Shown in pieces: positions 15,201-21,440 of a DNA stretch of 24,717 nt. Source of the stretch: CAZDML01 sp964506645 (GTDB taxonomy: Bacteria; Elusimicrobiota; Elusimicrobia; 2-01-FULL-59-12); the NCBI GenBank assembly GCA_964506645.1, contig CAZDML010000016.1:1-24717 (forward strand), read 5' to 3'. The position numbers were made by a program, and so were the translations under genes. The notes under the pieces are model-generated. The model saw only the letters and a list, made by a program, of their open reading frames with translations, was not told where the DNA came from and searched no databases. Each line of letters starts with the position of its first letter. Within the stretch, counting starts at the first letter, position 1.

Positions 15201-18200
15201 ACAAGTAGGATATAGGCAACGGCCAAAGGATGACCCGCGTAAGGATAGTTGCCAATGGAGCGCTTGCGGACATCTCCTTCGTGATAGCGGTAGGCCAGTC
15301 CGATGGTTTTATCGAAGTCACTCAAGGTATTCTCGTCTGCATTGGCGGCCTCATCTTCTGAAAGAACCGTCAGATTTTTTCCAAAATCTGGGAAATACGT
15401 CCGTAATTCCTGGCGCAAGACTTCAAGCTCGGGTTTCATGAGTTCTTCTTCCAGGCGTTTCTGAATGGCTTTGGCCGTGGGTTCTCGCATATCTGCGCTA
15501 ATCAATTGAAAATCTTTGTTGTAGTCTGAGAAAATGGTGGGCTTGTTACCCATGCTGTCGCGCGCAATTAAATCCTGTTTAAAGTTTCGAATACGAGCGA
15601 GCGATCCATCGGTATCGGGTGGCAAAGACACAACGAAGGTATGTCTCTCGCGAATGCTGTGTGTGTGGGGGGAGGGCTCGTGATTCCAGCGTTCGATAAT
15701 CACGTCCATGTCTGCTAAATGATCTAGGAGATGGGCCAGTGTATTTTTCTTGGCCGGAATCTCAGCATGCAGGATGACCCGACGTCGATTTTCTGTTGCA
15801 GTAGGCTGCCTCGTGATGTGGATTTGATTTAATCGGCTCATCAATTCTGTCATGGAAAAACGTCCCGCAACATAACCGTCTTTGAGAAACCGTTGCCGAT
15901 AGATGCGGTACATAGAGGCGAGGAGTGTGATAAACCAAGTAGAAAAAACATTTTGACGCCGAATGATGAGCACGATATGGGCACCTGCCTCGCTCATCAC
16001 GGCGCGTGATCCACGAATAATTTTCCACCCCGCCGCACAGGTCTCCTCAACAATACGCGCCAATATCCCGGGTTGTGGTGTTTCCACATCCACGCGGACT
16101 TCGTAGGTGCCAAAAGACATTATTTTGTTGGTGAAAGTTAATCGAACCGATGCTTCGTGATCGCTCGTGCGCTCTTGCCGGTTTTTCGCTGCAACGAATT
16201 GGGGTCTGAAAACGCGTCGAACAAAATTCATCAGCCCCATATAGGTCGCACCGATTTCTTCATGTCCGCGCAAATGTGCTTTTTCATGGGCGATGATGGA
16301 ATGCAGTATGGAAATAGCTATTGGTGCAGTCAGGCGGTTGCGCAGGCCCCAGATCAGTACGGGCGAGAGATAAATGGTTGTGCCGTGGAGGTAGGCGAAG
16401 AAACCGGGGATCCAGGTGGTCCAGCGCACCTGTACAGGTTCCTGTCCCATCAGGGCCAGTTGGATGTCCGAGAGCTTGAAAGCGATATTTTGCTGCTGAA
16501 TGCGACCGTGCAGCTCCTGAAGCATCTGCTCTTTGACTTCTTGAGAACTCCATCGTACCCAGACACGGTTCAACCAGCTCAGTAGGATAGAGGGCAGGAA
16601 ACCCACCAAAGAAATATAAGAGCGTGTGCGTTGGCGCTCTCGTAGGTTTCTGTAAAACTCGGAAATCAATGTCTTCTCGATTCTGCCTTCAGGGAGGGGA
16701 TGAAGCTGTAGGAAGAGCCCCTGCGATCCGCAGGTGATGGATTGAATGCTCGCATGGGGTTCGGTCTCTGCAAGACTTTCTAAAACGTCTAAGAATCCCT
16801 GTGGAGTGTTCGCCGTCTTGACGGTGATCGGTTTTGGCGAAGCGGCTTGAGCGAGAATGTGGTGTTGTGCACTCAACGGAAAATTACGTATGAGCTGTAT
16901 ACGCTGGCGTAGGGGTTCTACCTCGTTGCTTTGGATGCCTGTTAGGGTGAGTTGAAGCGTGGCTGCATTGTTTTCTTTGGGAATTTGGCGGATACTTTCA
17001 ATCTGAAGGCCCGGGTAATGACCGAGGGCTTTCATCACGGCACGAATAACACCGGGACGTTCAAAGCAATGAATGTTGAGCGTAATACGGCCGTCTTTGA
17101 TGGGTGCGAGCAGGTGCGTGTTTAGGGTGCCAAATTTAATGAAATGTTTTACTTCCGCAATCGTAATCTGCCCCAGTCCTATCAGGTGCTCTAAAGAAAT
17201 GGCACTGCTATGAGAGGCGCGCCTCATTTGAGGAAATGCAATCAGGAGCTCTTCTTTGTCCTCCACCGATAACGGCAGCCTGGCATCACGCAGGAGCTGA
17301 TTCCCTCGTTCTTGCGCCAGCGTAAGAATAGCAGGAACTAATTCGTCCATAGACCCGCTAAGTGCCAATAACAGTTCATCGTAGTCACGTAGGCCGAAAG
17401 CGACAGCCAGGGATTCGTGAAAGAAAGCTTCAAACCCGACCCAGGAATGAATCGGCAAGATGTGCGCCAGATGTGTCTCTGAGATTGTGGAACGCGCTTT
17501 TAGTCTGTCCGGTGTTGCTGCATTTCTTGTCATCCAAACTTTTAATTTTCCGCGGACACTTTTTTCACGCCCCGGCACCGGCCTATTCCCTGGCTTGTAG
17601 GGTGCGGGACGAACAATCCATCCGGTTTGCACAATGTCTTCCAAGCCAATGGGGCGTCCTGTTTTTGGAATGGTTATTTGGCCATTCACTTGGGAGACGC
17701 GAATTGTTTCAAAGCCTGAAAATCTATCCAAGGGAATATCAATGTGCGGGTCGGAGGCTAAATCGATCAACGATCCTTCGGGAACCAACAGGGTGGGAAT
17801 AAAAGACGGGCCATACTTGCCGGTTGGTTTGTGTACGAGAACAACCGTGTCATGGCGGGCCAGTTCAAGGGCTTTTTGGAAATCCGTATGAAAATAGCCG
17901 CTGGGGTCGGCTAAAAGGGGTGTGTAGCGTTGATTCTTGAGGGAGGGTTCTTTATGGGCGTCGTATACCCAATGAGCGGCTTGTTCCCCATAGTGGTATC
18001 CCAGATAGTCGCTTTCTGTCAGCGTCATAATGGAATAGTGTCTTCCTTCATTGTCTTCCGCATGAATATGGTGAGATTTAAAGTCATCTTTTTCTTTTGT
18101 TGTAATGGTCGTTGGGTGTCCGCCGTGTGTTTCCGCCCAAAACAAACTGATGGCTGTATTTAAATCCCAGATATCCGCCGCTCGTTCGTCATTGAGAACA

Positions 18201-18655
18201 AACATAATGCCATAGAGGTCTTTAATTTCATCCGCGGTAATTTCATGATTTGCGAGTTTCTTATGAATGGAATACACCCCTTTAAAACGGGCATAAGGCT
18301 GGTAATCACGCCCCAGAATAAATCCATGTTTCTCAAGATATTCCACCAGTTGCGCTTGAATGTTCTCGAGATGCGCTTCGGCACTATCGAGCGTTGAGGA
18401 ATGAGCACTTTTATTGATTTCTCGAATCAGATGTGCGTATTCTGCAGGATTCTGATAACGCAGCGATTCGTCGCGAAGCATTTGTGCTGTTTTGCTTTGT
18501 CCTAAGGCGGCGAGGAGCGGTGCGTAGATTTCGCGGGTCATACGGAGCGAATACGACTGATCTTCTTTGCCGACAACAGGGAGGAGCTCCAGAAAATGGG
18601 CTGCGGCAACCAAGAGAGCGTTTGGCTCGGCCGCGGTTTGCATGACCAGTTTCAT
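12281..18655 (-). CDS. Giant RelA/SpoT-like mosaic protein (downstream part of a split gene)
   Basis: A 2,124-residue protein I know by domains only. Residues 1-40 look like the last helix of a degenerate RSH HD domain and its linker. A synthetase-like domain (about 41-235) keeps R123, K125, S129 and K132 in YARFKGVYSIHKK, and D146, but the family catalytic Glu appears lost. A TGS-like domain (268-350), a helical segment, and an ACT-like domain (521-590, HCFERPGVIRAVMKALG) follow. A hydrophobic helix (679-700) and an M48-like zincin segment HEKAH (790-794, in AHEKAHLRGHEE) come next. Two further ACT-like segments lie at 851-900 and 958-1012. An intact RSH HD domain (1116-1290) has H1142, H1168-D1169, E1172-D1173, D1242 and N1246. 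Residues from about 1400 to the end are unassigned. The ATG at 18655 lies inside a domain and lacks a Shine-Dalgarno sequence, so it may not be the true start. Confidence 0.8.
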   Translation of the reverse strand: MKLVMQTAAEPNALLVAAAHFLELLPVVGKEDQSYSLRMTREIYAPLLAALGQSKTAQMLRDESLRYQNPAEYAHLIREINKSAHSSTLDSAEAHLENIQAQLVEYLEKHGFILGRDYQPYARFKGVYSIHKKLANHEITADEIKDLYGIMFVLNDERAADIWDLNTAISLFWAETHGGHPTTITTKEKDDFKSHHIHAEDNEGRHYSIMTLTESDYLGYHYGEQAAHWVYDAHKEPSLKNQRYTPLLADPSGYFHTDFQKALELARHDTVVLVHKPTGKYGPSFIPTLLVPEGSLIDLASDPHIDIPLDRFSGFETIRVSQVNGQITIPKTGRPIGLEDIVQTGWIVRPAPYKPGNRPVPGREKSVRGKLKVWMTRNAATPDRLKARSTISETHLAHILPIHSWVGFEAFFHESLAVAFGLRDYDELLLALSGSMDELVPAILTLAQERGNQLLRDARLPLSVEDKEELLIAFPQMRRASHSSAISLEHLIGLGQITIAEVKHFIKFGTLNTHLLAPIKDGRITLNIHCFERPGVIRAVMKALGHYPGLQIESIRQIPKENNAATLQLTLTGIQSNEVEPLRQRIQLIRNFPLSAQHHILAQAASPKPITVKTANTPQGFLDVLESLAETEPHASIQSITCGSQGLFLQLHPLPEGRIEKTLISEFYRNLRERQRTRSYISLVGFLPSILLSWLNRVWVRWSSQEVKEQMLQELHGRIQQQNIAFKLSDIQLALMGQEPVQVRWTTWIPGFFAYLHGTTIYLSPVLIWGLRNRLTAPIAISILHSIIAHEKAHLRGHEEIGATYMGLMNFVRRVFRPQFVAAKNRQERTSDHEASVRLTFTNKIMSFGTYEVRVDVETPQPGILARIVEETCAAGWKIIRGSRAVMSEAGAHIVLIIRRQNVFSTWFITLLASMYRIYRQRFLKDGYVAGRFSMTELMSRLNQIHITRQPTATENRRRVILHAEIPAKKNTLAHLLDHLADMDVIIERWNHEPSPHTHSIRERHTFVVSLPPDTDGSLARIRNFKQDLIARDSMGNKPTIFSDYNKDFQLISADMREPTAKAIQKRLEEELMKPELEVLRQELRTYFPDFGKNLTVLSEDEAANADENTLSDFDKTIGLAYRYHEGDVRKRSIGNYPYAGHPLAVAYILLVKFKVRNPLTLQTAILHDGLEDGPANLAKALNISIEQARELILRQIRETFPYYHQPLIDNLTFVDKNEEVGNVTELIERDFLELLLIKIADHMHNIVSCFDVKKKNGEKGWDYEFPAKSIAKDVRFILGAIQRIGESHHFATEDNRVRVGIYTSGIQDYLRVLMTQAWRFATIGTYYNRNKDGALPSGTNMEAINLSTHKSMTAFVQWINNSGSTYLPQETLTQHFGERNAELVIQHFMGLLKDLSQKIQSRPGDPWDTYMDESLKAAPAEEMNRTPRWSGTRTAEHRSVPLQPDGLQRPSRALPTRAAHNELVFPNELHEKLAERLPSFADWAHLACHSSHRTLQTSFHGILGKTLAATILKTWEDLIESKQILRTQPFFVTEITSQPGSSLLEAAHPYIQTALLSTTLLWMKNHLHLRVITPSHSQSQHTIFVNPSIQHTTDSNPFEPSSLKSHFSVNAGIVIDNRALDTQDIHKILIHPDGRIDVALLVISIPRHALSIHTLSSKLRNQLQGSDAYMRQTFGLRNSGVYYLDRETVQAIVHEQQTHTELDRLSLFETFVYEETYVDATCIPKVAGYCAWHHTEIAQAVSPMHDRSSILYIDLASDALHANMADILSKGFLLTIESGDLLPELLQRSRQRKSPFITGTLPEEEVVSPYEKTSRTPWTTLHDFTSILHTGAAMGLTPVRYGTASVWGLEGEDLEAFPPSLRFLMQSKNLSTPSKRPDDISALRLTQQAAELDVLIRAHYTQRYLPNLLGRTHTTARPHVGTFYVQPVQGHGAAVDQKTNELAHGFLAHLIAAVSATHQTAVDVSSAMEALLSGDLLLNEVLSLLGLAAHSEDAAHTIPFIMAMHPNRTAFPALWDRLLHQNGHGPLGLIVSTKDRGQLVLLPKWTFDRLDADQQNAVRLFEAVKAALRASTGEGNPHWQTILATGGYLSFNRTVESIRQKISEMWVSSSQERSRSAQLRRSA

Positions 18656-18829
18656 CTGTTTCCAGGCGGTCGTTTGTCCCTGTACTTCACCTTTGTTATC
18701 GCGTGGTGGAAGCCAGGGTAGATTTTCAACCCAATTGGCGCGGTAGACGGTGGTCCATATTCTGCGTTCAGAAGGACTTGTTTTTCCGCTGGTCGAGGTG
18801 CGTTCGTTGCGGTTGTCGAAGAATGCTTT
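18656..18829 (-). other. Open 58-codon segment joining the two halves of a split RSH-like gene
   Basis: Between the TAA of the upstream gene (18830-18832) and the first ATG of the giant gene (18655) there are 58 codons with no stop. They are in the same frame as both genes and contain no ATG, GTG or TTG start codon. The translation starts KAFFDNRNERTS and ends GQTTAWKQ. If read through, it would fill the gap between the two halves of a degenerate HD domain with nearly the right length: about 70 residues, against about 62 in the intact HD copy further on. No promoter or ribosome binding site was seen here. Confidence 0.65.
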
Positions 18830-20107
18830 TTAACCTTCTATCCACGGAATAAGGGAGGCGTAGGCCGCCACCTGTGCTTCCATATCCCCGCCCATAAGGC
18901 TGACACGCTTCATGAGCGTTTGAGCCATCGTGATGTAAGACGTCGGGGAGTCTCCTGGAATTTCTTTGCGGTCGTAAGCCGTGTACGCCGTTTCTAGAAT
19001 ACGTATTTTGGGTTCAAGGAATTGAAGGGTGTCGTATAAGACATTCGGTAAGGGGATGGCAACTTCCGCAGCATGAGGCCTGAGCAGATGGAAGTTGCCG
19101 AAGGTCTTACGATAATCTCCTTCGGTTAGCACCAGAACAATCAGTTCTTCAATAAATCGTTTGTCATCGAGAAAAGCAGATCCAAAATTGTGTGCAAACG
19201 CTTCTTTTAAATGGGCATAGCTTGGAATCAGAGAATCTTCGTAGAGATCGGTCTGCTGAAGTTTCTGTATGAACGATTCAATGAGCTCGGGATGCCTTCT
19301 CAGTAGTTCGTGTTTCTGCTCATGGGTGTGAAAATAATCCCAAAGCGCTTCCGTGGTGACACGGCTATGCCCAAGTTTTCGAAGATCTTCGGCCAGATAA
19401 GGGAGTAGTTGTTCTTCAATGACAATCGATTGTCCATCGAGACGTGCGAGGCCCTTGCTTTCTTTGACTGTTCTCTGAAACGCCTCATCGCATTCACGGC
19501 TCCAAGAGCCCACCTCATCCATCGCCTGCGTCATTTGAGTCAGCGTGTTGCGGAGTTCGCCAGACCAGGTCGCACCCGTACGCAACCGATCGAGCCACTG
19601 ATCAAAGTCAATCTCAACCAACGTCTTCGGGATGTGCTGCGATCTCAACGTGCCTAAGAGAGCCAATTCGATGTCAGCAAGTTCGGCAATAGCTTTCGCA
19701 GGAGCCACCTCACCGATGCGAAGCGTATTTTGCAGAGCTTTCAGCCGATGGTTGCTCGACAGAACAACGAGTCGGTCTTTAAAAGGCATCCATACCGCTG
19801 CGGGTAACGCATGGGTTTGGAATCCTGTGGTTTGTGTGGGGGAAGAGGGTGTGGGGTGTGTTGTTGGAGGTCCGGACTTTCGAAAGCGCTTCAGTTGGGC
19901 GGCAAGAGAACTAAAGAGAGGGGCGATACTATAGTTTTGGGCCAAGGCGCGGCCGGTCAGGGCTTGATCCAGAAATACAGGTGCATGCAACGAAACGCGC
20001 AGTACTACGGCAGGGTTCTGCAGTCCCAGGGTTGCCTCAACCGTCCCTTGGAGGCCGATAGAAAGGGCTATCAATAAGGAAATGGCTCGTGAAATCCAAC
20101 GTTTCAT
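18830..20107 (-). CDS. Exported protein with HEQKH motif and the front half of a degenerate RSH HD domain
   Basis: A 425-residue protein. The first 26 residues form a clear signal peptide: a basic start (MKRWISR), a hydrophobic core (AISLLIALSIGLQG), and a likely cleavage site after TVEA. A Pro/Thr-rich linker spans about 78-95. Residues 262-266 read HEQKH in WDYFHTHEQKHELLRRHPE, a zincin-type HExxH pattern. Residues 372-425 align by eye with the front of an RSH HD domain, but the catalytic His-Asp is replaced (LIPWIEG where LLHDVVED is expected). The TAA then follows directly. The giant gene continues in the same frame, so this is most likely the 5' part of one broken gene. A 12-base palindrome sits just upstream of the ATG, and no Shine-Dalgarno sequence is visible. 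Confidence 0.75.
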   Translation of the reverse strand: MKRWISRAISLLIALSIGLQGTVEATLGLQNPAVVLRVSLHAPVFLDQALTGRALAQNYSIAPLFSSLAAQLKRFRKSGPPTTHPTPSSPTQTTGFQTHALPAAVWMPFKDRLVVLSSNHRLKALQNTLRIGEVAPAKAIAELADIELALLGTLRSQHIPKTLVEIDFDQWLDRLRTGATWSGELRNTLTQMTQAMDEVGSWSRECDEAFQRTVKESKGLARLDGQSIVIEEQLLPYLAEDLRKLGHSRVTTEALWDYFHTHEQKHELLRRHPELIESFIQKLQQTDLYEDSLIPSYAHLKEAFAHNFGSAFLDDKRFIEELIVLVLTEGDYRKTFGNFHLLRPHAAEVAIPLPNVLYDTLQFLEPKIRILETAYTAYDRKEIPGDSPTSYITMAQTLMKRVSLMGGDMEAQVAAYASLIPWIEG

Positions 20108-20109
20108 AG

Positions 20110-20121
20110 AGACTATAGTCT
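20110..20121. promoter_or_regulatory. 12-bp perfect palindrome centred on CTATAG
   Basis: AGACTATAGTCT is its own reverse complement and lies three bases from the start codon of the minus-strand exported protein. It overlaps any -10 element for that gene (TATAGT or TAGACT on the minus strand), so a protein bound here would block transcription. The same CTATAG core recurs 30 bp away. Operator function is an inference. Confidence 0.4.
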
Positions 20122-20137
20122 ATGGAATGCCCCAGGG

Positions 20138-20153
20138 TGGTTCTATAGGACCA
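20138..20153. promoter_or_regulatory. 16-bp imperfect palindrome centred on CTATAG
   Basis: TGGTTCTATAGGACCA pairs TGGT with ACCA around CTATAG, with one mismatched pair. It is flanked by GCCCC (20129-20133) and GGGGC (20154-20158), which can extend it into a longer bulged hairpin in RNA from either strand. Its centre is exactly 30 bp from the centre of the palindrome at 20110-20121, about three helical turns. Confidence 0.35.
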
Positions 20154-20174
20154 GGGGCTAAATCTGCGGGACTG

Positions 20175-20202
20175 AAAGGCCTAGTGTGAATTAGGCCTTT
20201 TT
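20175..20202 (+). terminator. Rho-independent terminator-like hairpin ahead of tyrS
   Basis: AAAGGCCTA (20175-20183) and TAGGCCTTT (20192-20200) form a perfect 9-bp stem with an 8-base loop, followed on the plus strand by a T-run ending at 20202. The minus-strand side has only three Ts, so it is oriented towards tyrS. No plus-strand gene ends here. It may attenuate tyrS transcription or stop an unseen plus-strand transcript. Confidence 0.55.
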
Positions 20203-20228
20203 GTAATGGATTTGAGACAGGACGGTTT

Positions 20229-20236
20229 TATACGAT
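20229..20236 (+). promoter_or_regulatory. Possible -10 element of tyrS, suggesting a leaderless transcript
   Basis: TATACGAT ends seven bases before the tyrS ATG. With normal spacing the transcript would begin at or beside the start codon, which fits the absence of any Shine-Dalgarno sequence. The -35 region is weak (TTGAGA at 20212-20217 is too close), so this is tentative. Confidence 0.3.
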
Positions 20237-20243
20237 AACACCC

Positions 20244-21440
20244 ATGTCATCACCGTCGGAAAAAAGTGTGAATTCTGAGCTGTGGGCCAAGGTCATGCGG
20301 GGGGTGTCGGAACTGCTTTCCGAGGCCGAACTGCGCGCCAAGCTCGCGAAGGGAAAACCTCTGCGCATTAAGATGGGCGTCGATCCCACGGCGCCGGACC
20401 TGCACTTCGGGCATCTCGTTTGTCTGCGTAAACTCCGAACCTTCCAAGATTTAGGTCATAAGATTGAATTTATTATTGGCGACTACACGGCGCAAATTGG
20501 CGATCCGTCCGGACGCTCTGCGACGCGTCCTCCGCTGACGGCCAAAGAAGTGTGGGAAAACGCGAAGACGTATCAGGAACAGGTGTTTCGCGTTTTGGAT
20601 AAGTCCAAAACCGAAGTGCACTTTAACAGCACCTGGTTCAACACGATGGCCACCCGCGGTGGACTGTTGGATCTGATGAAGAAAGCCACGGTGGCGCAAA
20701 TGCTTAAGCGTGCGGATTTTGCCAAGCGGTATGAAGAAGATACGCCCATCACGATGCTTGAGCTGTTCTATCCGCTACTTCAGGGCTACGATTCTGTGGC
20801 GGTGCAGGCCGACCTCGAGCTGGGAGGGTCTGACCAAAAATTTAATCTGCTCATGGGCCGTGAATTCCAGGCCGATCAACAGCAGGAACAGCAGGTCGTG
20901 ATGATGATGCCTCTGCTGGAAGGGTTGGATGGCGTCAAAAAAATGTCCAAGTCCTATGGCAATTATGTGGCGTTTAATGACCCTCCCAAAGAGATGTTCG
21001 GCAAAATGATGTCCGTACCGGATGCCCTGATGCCGAAATATGCCGAACTGCTGACGGATCTGGATGTTCCGGCATTGAAAGCCATGCATCCCCGCGATGC
21101 CAAAGTACTTCTCGCCAAGACCATGACGGCCCAGTTTCATGGACCTGCCGCCGGTCAGGCCGCGGCCGACGAGTTTGATCGGGTGTTTTCTAAAAAAGAG
21201 GTGCCGACGGACATCCTTGAACATCGAATGACAAAGCCTATGATGCCCATCGTTGAGTTGATTATGGAATGTGGATTGGCTGAAAGTAAGAATGAAGCGA
21301 GACGTCTTTTGGAGCAAGGGGCCGTTCAAGTCGCAGGCAAAAAAGCGACTCCCACACAGATTATTACGAAGCTCGCGCAGACAGAACCCTTTGTTTTACA
21401 GGTAGGGAAACGTCGGTTTGCCAAAGTTATTCCTGCGTAA
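20244..21440 (+). CDS. tyrS: Tyrosyl-tRNA synthetase
   Basis: A 398-residue class I aminoacyl-tRNA synthetase that charges tRNA-Tyr. The HIGH motif appears as HFGH (54-57) in MGVDPTAPDLHFGH, and the KMSKS motif is at 233-237 (KKMSKSYGNY). The tyrosine-specific pocket region includes LLQGYDSVAVQADLELGGSDQ. The last 65 residues or so (ECGLAESKNEARRLLEQGAV) form an S4 RNA-binding domain. The sequence is of the shorter bacterial type with GVDPTAPDLH at the front. The ATG at 20244 is preceded by no ribosome site. A terminator-like hairpin at 20175-20202 lies in the region upstream and could regulate it. The TAA overlaps the next start (TAATG). Confidence 0.97.
   Translation: MSSPSEKSVNSELWAKVMRGVSELLSEAELRAKLAKGKPLRIKMGVDPTAPDLHFGHLVCLRKLRTFQDLGHKIEFIIGDYTAQIGDPSGRSATRPPLTAKEVWENAKTYQEQVFRVLDKSKTEVHFNSTWFNTMATRGGLLDLMKKATVAQMLKRADFAKRYEEDTPITMLELFYPLLQGYDSVAVQADLELGGSDQKFNLLMGREFQADQQQEQQVVMMMPLLEGLDGVKKMSKSYGNYVAFNDPPKEMFGKMMSVPDALMPKYAELLTDLDVPALKAMHPRDAKVLLAKTMTAQFHGPAAGQAAADEFDRVFSKKEVPTDILEHRMTKPMMPIVELIMECGLAESKNEARRLLEQGAVQVAGKKATPTQIITKLAQTEPFVLQVGKRRFAKVIPA

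Noticed and set aside
18830..18832. Genetic-code change making TAA a sense codon
   Set aside because: acs, mnmA, thiO, tyrS and the giant gene itself all end at TAA in the expected places, and TGA and TAG are also used as stops.
12281..20107. Giant gene as a prophage or non-ribosomal peptide or polyketide synthase
   Set aside because: No phage structural genes, integrase, or carrier, condensation or ketosynthase motifs were found; the recognisable parts are RSH, ACT and zincin-like.
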